Below are positions 61,141 through 64,000 of a stretch of DNA of 64,000 bases, one piece after another (positions within the stretch are counted from its first letter, which is position 1; each line of letters begins with the position of its first letter). Made by a program: the position numbers and the translations under genes. Under the pieces are notes generated by a model. It saw only the letters and a program-made list of their open reading frames with translations, searched no databases and had not been told where the DNA came from. Origin of the DNA: Alectryocaccobium sp964389285 (GTDB lineage: Bacteria > Bacillota > Clostridia > Lachnospirales > Lachnospiraceae); assembly GCA_964389285.1 (NCBI GenBank), contig CAYMCZ010000002.1:186001-250000 (forward strand), in the 5' to 3' direction.

Positions 61141-61743
61141 GTGTGTACACGTTATTATATAGAGAAGGACCATCCCGCGCTCAAAGAAATAATCGAATCA
61201 GCCTCCCGCTCAAATCTTGCCGGGCGTTTTCTGTATGCCGGTGACCCGCTGCTTACCTCCGGCGAAATAGGACCCGCCCAAGTCGCCCCGGTACTTGCCC
61301 CCTCAAAAAACGGCGCACCGTCAGTTTTTCCCATGAAATGGGGTTTCAACATCCCCGGCGTCAGTCTCATCCTGAACGCGCGCTCGGAATCCGCAAAAGA
61401 AAAGCCCTCTTTCAAGAAGGCCTGGAAAGACTGCCGCTGCATAATACCGGCATCATATTATTTTGAATGGTCTCACCCGGAAAACAAAAAACCCGGCGCA
61501 AAATATGCCATACAGCCCGAAGGCTCCGCCGTAACATGGCTCTGCGGTCTGTATCGCATCGAAGAAGGCCTGCCTCACTTTGTGATTCTGACCAGGGAGC
61601 CTTCCGAAGAGCTTAAAAAAATACATGAGCGTATGCCCATGATACTTCCCGACCGTTATATATATGACTGGATAAACCCCCTGACCGATGCCGACAAAAT
61701 GAAAGAATTGGCGCTTACGCAAATGGCTGCGGAACCGGTATAA
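61141..61743 (+). CDS. SRAP domain protein (YedK/HMCES), abasic-site DNA-protein crosslinker
   Basis: A 200-residue SRAP protein when started at the GTG at 61141, which makes the second residue the catalytic cysteine (M-C-T-R-Y-Y). In this family cysteine 2, freed after Met removal, forms a thiazolidine link with an abasic site. GAGGTGA lies six bases upstream of the GTG. Other active-site motifs are present: SLILNARSESAKEKPSF, CIIPASYYFEW (glutamate) and IHERMPMIL (histidine). The frame continues unbroken upstream into the YolD-like segment. The gene ends 28 bp from the convergent phosphoesterase gene. Confidence 0.88.
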   Translation: MCTRYYIEKDHPALKEIIESASRSNLAGRFLYAGDPLLTSGEIGPAQVAPVLAPSKNGAPSVFPMKWGFNIPGVSLILNARSESAKEKPSFKKAWKDCRCIIPASYYFEWSHPENKKPGAKYAIQPEGSAVTWLCGLYRIEEGLPHFVILTREPSEELKKIHERMPMILPDRYIYDWINPLTDADKMKELALTQMAAEPV

Positions 61744-61771
61744 ACAAAAATACTGCTTTTGGCATATCCCT

Positions 61772-62518
61772 TCAGCAAAGCCGGATAAAGTCGTCATAAA
61801 CGACATTCAGTTTCCTGTATTTTTTGTTGCAGTGATAATGCCCGCAGTACCATCCTTTGAAACGCACATGGTCATATATACTCTGAAGATAATCCGTCAG
61901 ATAGTTCGCCTCGTATGAGGTGTTTCCCAGATCTTTCATGATAAGCCTTTGGATCCTGGTAGGCGCGCAGTGTGTGATAATATAATCAATATGAGGAGTG
62001 GTTTCAAGAGAATTAAGACCTTCTTCGAGCTGCTCAAGATCCGGAAGCTCCTGTTCCCACCAGGTAATCCCGTTAATACGCACCTGCTTTCCGATAGATA
62101 TAAGATTAAGATATTCGTCCAGATAATATGGATCATCGGGATTAAGTATGCCGTGCTTTATATCATGGCTGGCGGCTCCGCCCATCACAAAAAAGTGTTT
62201 GTTTTCTATTTCAAAGGTCTGCCCTCGCATCAGATGAATGACATTGTCCCTTATGAAATGAACCTTGCCGCTGCACCACTCATGCACCGGCTTTCTGTCA
62301 AGTCTGTCATGATTTTCATGATTTCCGTCCACAAATAAGATGTTAAAAGAAAGCGATTCCAGAAAATCAAGTCCTTTAACATCGTCTATGCCGTTCCAGA
62401 CGCCGCCGAAATCTCCGCAAATTATCACATAGTCGTCCTTTGACAGACCGAGTGCCCTAAAATCGTCGGAAATAAACCTGTCAAATTCGCCGTGTGTATC
62501 GCCTGTCACAAAAATCAT
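61772..62518 (-). CDS. metallophosphoesterase (calcineurin-like)
   Basis: A 248-residue calcineurin-superfamily phosphoesterase. All metal motifs are present: VTGDTHG (8-12), IICGDFGGVW (32-40), VDGNHENHDRL, a histidine in IITHCAP, and GWYCGHYHC. It has no signal peptide or extra domain. Substrates of such proteins range from nucleotides to phosphoproteins and cannot be predicted. It lies between the convergent SRAP gene and ridA (25 bp). Confidence 0.9.
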   Translation of the reverse strand: MIFVTGDTHGEFDRFISDDFRALGLSKDDYVIICGDFGGVWNGIDDVKGLDFLESLSFNILFVDGNHENHDRLDRKPVHEWCSGKVHFIRDNVIHLMRGQTFEIENKHFFVMGGAASHDIKHGILNPDDPYYLDEYLNLISIGKQVRINGITWWEQELPDLEQLEEGLNSLETTPHIDYIITHCAPTRIQRLIMKDLGNTSYEANYLTDYLQSIYDHVRFKGWYCGHYHCNKKYRKLNVVYDDFIRLC

Positions 62519-62543
62519 ACGACCTCTCCTGTTGTCTTAGTGC

Positions 62544-62915
62544 TTACTTAACAGCGATAGCCTCTACTTCACAGAGGACGCCTTTCGGAAGATCCTTAAC
62601 GGCTACGCAGCTTCTTGCGGGACAGCCTGTAAAAAATTTTGCGTAAACTTCATTGAATGCGGCAAAATCATTGATATCCGCAAGAAAACATGTGGTCTTA
62701 ACCACATTTTCAAAAGATACTCCGGCAGCCTTTAAAACTTCTCCGAGATTTTTGCAGACCTGTTCGCTCTGCTGAGCAATCCCGCCGCCGCATACCTCGC
62801 CCGTCGCGGGATCGATTGCTATCTGGCCTGAGGTGAATACAAATCCGTTTGCCGATACCGCCTGTGAGTAAGGACCTATCGCCTGCGGAGCCGTATTTGT
62901 GGATATAATTTTCAT
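62544..62915 (-). CDS. ridA: RidA family reactive-imine deaminase
   Basis: A 123-residue RidA/YjgF/L-PSP protein that hydrolyses 2-aminoacrylate-type enamines/imines formed by PLP enzymes. It is full length: MKIISTNTAPQAIGPYSQAV, then FTSGQIAIDPATGE, the substrate-binding arginine in CPARSCVAVKDLPKG, and the C-terminal EVEAIAVK. The start at 62915 is preceded by GGAGAATC; an ATG ten codons earlier adds an atypical basic extension. Confidence 0.95.
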   Translation of the reverse strand: MKIISTNTAPQAIGPYSQAVSANGFVFTSGQIAIDPATGEVCGGGIAQQSEQVCKNLGEVLKAAGVSFENVVKTTCFLADINDFAAFNEVYAKFFTGCPARSCVAVKDLPKGVLCEVEAIAVK

Positions 62916-62944
62916 TTTGATTCTCCGTCTTTTAACCTGTATCA

Positions 62945-62971
62945 ACGGAGCTGCCGTGCAGACAGCTCCGT
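62945..62971. terminator. perfect 9-bp hairpin between the lipoprotein gene and ridA
   Basis: ACGGAGCTG/CAGCTCCGT with a 9-base loop, 27 bp after the lipoprotein stop. No U-tract follows in either direction, so it may be a rho-independent remnant, mRNA stabiliser or leader element. Confidence 0.4.
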
Positions 62972-62998
62972 AATTACGTCATACTATGAAACTATTGC

Positions 62999-63895
62999 TT
63001 ATGCGTTGAGCGCTTCTTCGGGTATTTCAATTTCGGTCAGATTATTAACACCCGTTACGACTATATTTATGGATACTTCTGAAATAGTGATAATGCTGCT
63101 TAAATCCGTATCTCCCAGATCGTACTGAGACATCATAGCCGCCATCATGGACTGCATAAAAGCAGTCATGTCTATAGAGTATTTAACGGGCATCATGGCT
63201 TCTTTATCTACCCATATGCTTATCGGCAGATCGGCAAACCCTTCTGAATAAGAGCTGATCGCCTCCTCCGTAAGACCCATGGTTTCAAACATCTGATCCA
63301 TATTGGACGCCTTCATTACCTCCATGATTGCTTCTTTTGTAATGATGCCGTCATATCTTGTCGCCTCTGTTCCGTTAATTTTCTCGGTTCCGGTTTCGAC
63401 AAAACTCGTTCCGCTTGTCGCATAAACATTAAAGTTATCCGGCGAACTGATCATTCCCATCTCGGATTTTAATTCTTCTATATTGTCAATAGTGTTTTTT
63501 TCCCAGCTTATTTCACCGCTTCCATCATCAGAGCCGATATAATATGTGAATTCGTCTCCATCCTGAACCATATACATGGACATCGACATTTCTCCCGCTC
63601 CCATCGAACTCATATCCACCTTCATATCCATGGAAAGAGTCATCGGTTCACGTATGTAATTGCCTGTTCCAAGCATGTCCATCGTCACGGTCTGTCCCAT
63701 GGCGGACATATCCATATAGCAATCCGTCTCGTATGACATGCTGTCAGCATTGTTCAGATTTTCGGTTGCCTGAGTGATTATTTCCTCGGGTGACATCTCA
63801 TTAGACGCGCTTTGGCATGCAGCCATTGAAAAAGTAAGCACCGCAGCAGCTGAAATCGCCACCGCTTTTTTTAATACTTTTGACCTGATTTGCAT
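62999..63895 (-). CDS. Met-rich lipoprotein, DUF6612-like
   Basis: A 298-residue exported lipoprotein: positively charged start, hydrophobic core, and lipobox MAAC ending at residue 27. The mature part looks like the LolA/DUF6612-type beta fold, with EIITQATENLNNADSMSYETD, a Met-rich patch (TVTMDMLGTG, MTLSMDMKVDMSS), and EKINGTEATRYDGII followed by PISIWVDKEAMMPVKYSIDM. The function is unknown; similar proteins resemble outer-leaflet lipoproteins of Clostridia. GGAGGAAAT precedes the ATG. The 105 bp upstream, to the window edge, show no clear promoter. Confidence 0.8.
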   Translation of the reverse strand: MQIRSKVLKKAVAISAAAVLTFSMAACQSASNEMSPEEIITQATENLNNADSMSYETDCYMDMSAMGQTVTMDMLGTGNYIREPMTLSMDMKVDMSSMGAGEMSMSMYMVQDGDEFTYYIGSDDGSGEISWEKNTIDNIEELKSEMGMISSPDNFNVYATSGTSFVETGTEKINGTEATRYDGIITKEAIMEVMKASNMDQMFETMGLTEEAISSYSEGFADLPISIWVDKEAMMPVKYSIDMTAFMQSMMAAMMSQYDLGDTDLSSIITISEVSINIVVTGVNNLTEIEIPEEALNA

Positions 63896-64000
63896 AAATT
63901 ATTTCCTCCGAATTTAATGCTTTTTCAAAAACATGATTAATAATTGCCTAAGTTTCAGGGTTACTCTTTATGTTTTCCGGATTATTCGCTTCTGTCGATT

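Overview
This window reads as chromosomal DNA of an anaerobic Firmicute of class Clostridia, most probably a Lachnospiraceae. The indications are a DUF5717 giant protein at the left edge, a T-box-controlled trp operon, a DUF1576 membrane protein, an Rpn-type nuclease, a clostridial secondary alcohol dehydrogenase and a fused two-domain acyl-CoA dehydratase activase. Base composition looks intermediate and even. I see no rRNA, tRNA, CRISPR array, intact insertion sequence or prophage. The call rests on gene content only; the genus cannot be fixed.

Region 1 (1-30.1 kb, all minus strand). Reading in the transcribed direction: an XdhC-like protein, coaX and coaBC (coenzyme A synthesis); hisH-hisF under their own promoter; ung; a SpoVB/MurJ-like flippase; a 1408-residue dehydratase activase; a 166-bp palindrome; tgt-yajC; then a long, tightly spaced run leuB-ilvB-serC-serA-DUF1015, an LTA-synthase-like sulfatase, an ABC-F ATPase, a nucleotidyltransferase, nth, a VanW protein, an AIR-synthase-like protein, trmL, and finally the DUF5717 gene that leaves the window.

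Region 2 (30.3-43.1 kb). A plus-strand trio (DUF1576, short HicB, EamA transporter) converges on a minus-strand group made of a membrane protein, a NUDIX hydrolase and two consecutive isopropylmalate-isomerase-like pairs in the order D-C-D-C. A CDF metal transporter follows. An adh-hbd pair is transcribed divergently from a MocR-type regulator, with a perfect 15-bp palindrome between them.

Region 3 (43.2-49.4 kb). A MacAB-like efflux operon with two different HlyD-type adaptors, one ATPase and one permease, converging on a CapA-type lipoprotein.

Region 4 (49.5-58.5 kb). A complete trpEGDCFBA operon with a consensus promoter and a UGG-specifier T-box, bracketed by direct copies of two non-coding repeats (called A and B here). 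The right-hand copies abut an Rpn-family nuclease gene, whose promoter has a GAAC-N4-GTTC palindrome next to it. A third, palindromic relative of the repeat lies just downstream of rpn.

Region 5 (58.6-61.7 kb). A compact DNA-damage cassette: a self-cleavable XRE-S24 repressor, a Y-family polymerase, and a YolD-like reading frame that runs without a stop into an SRAP (YedK/HMCES) protein. The SRAP catalytic cysteine requires an internal GTG start. This nested arrangement and the repeat-bracketed trp operon beside rpn are the two most unusual things seen. The right edge holds a metallophosphoesterase, RidA and a Met-rich lipoprotein.
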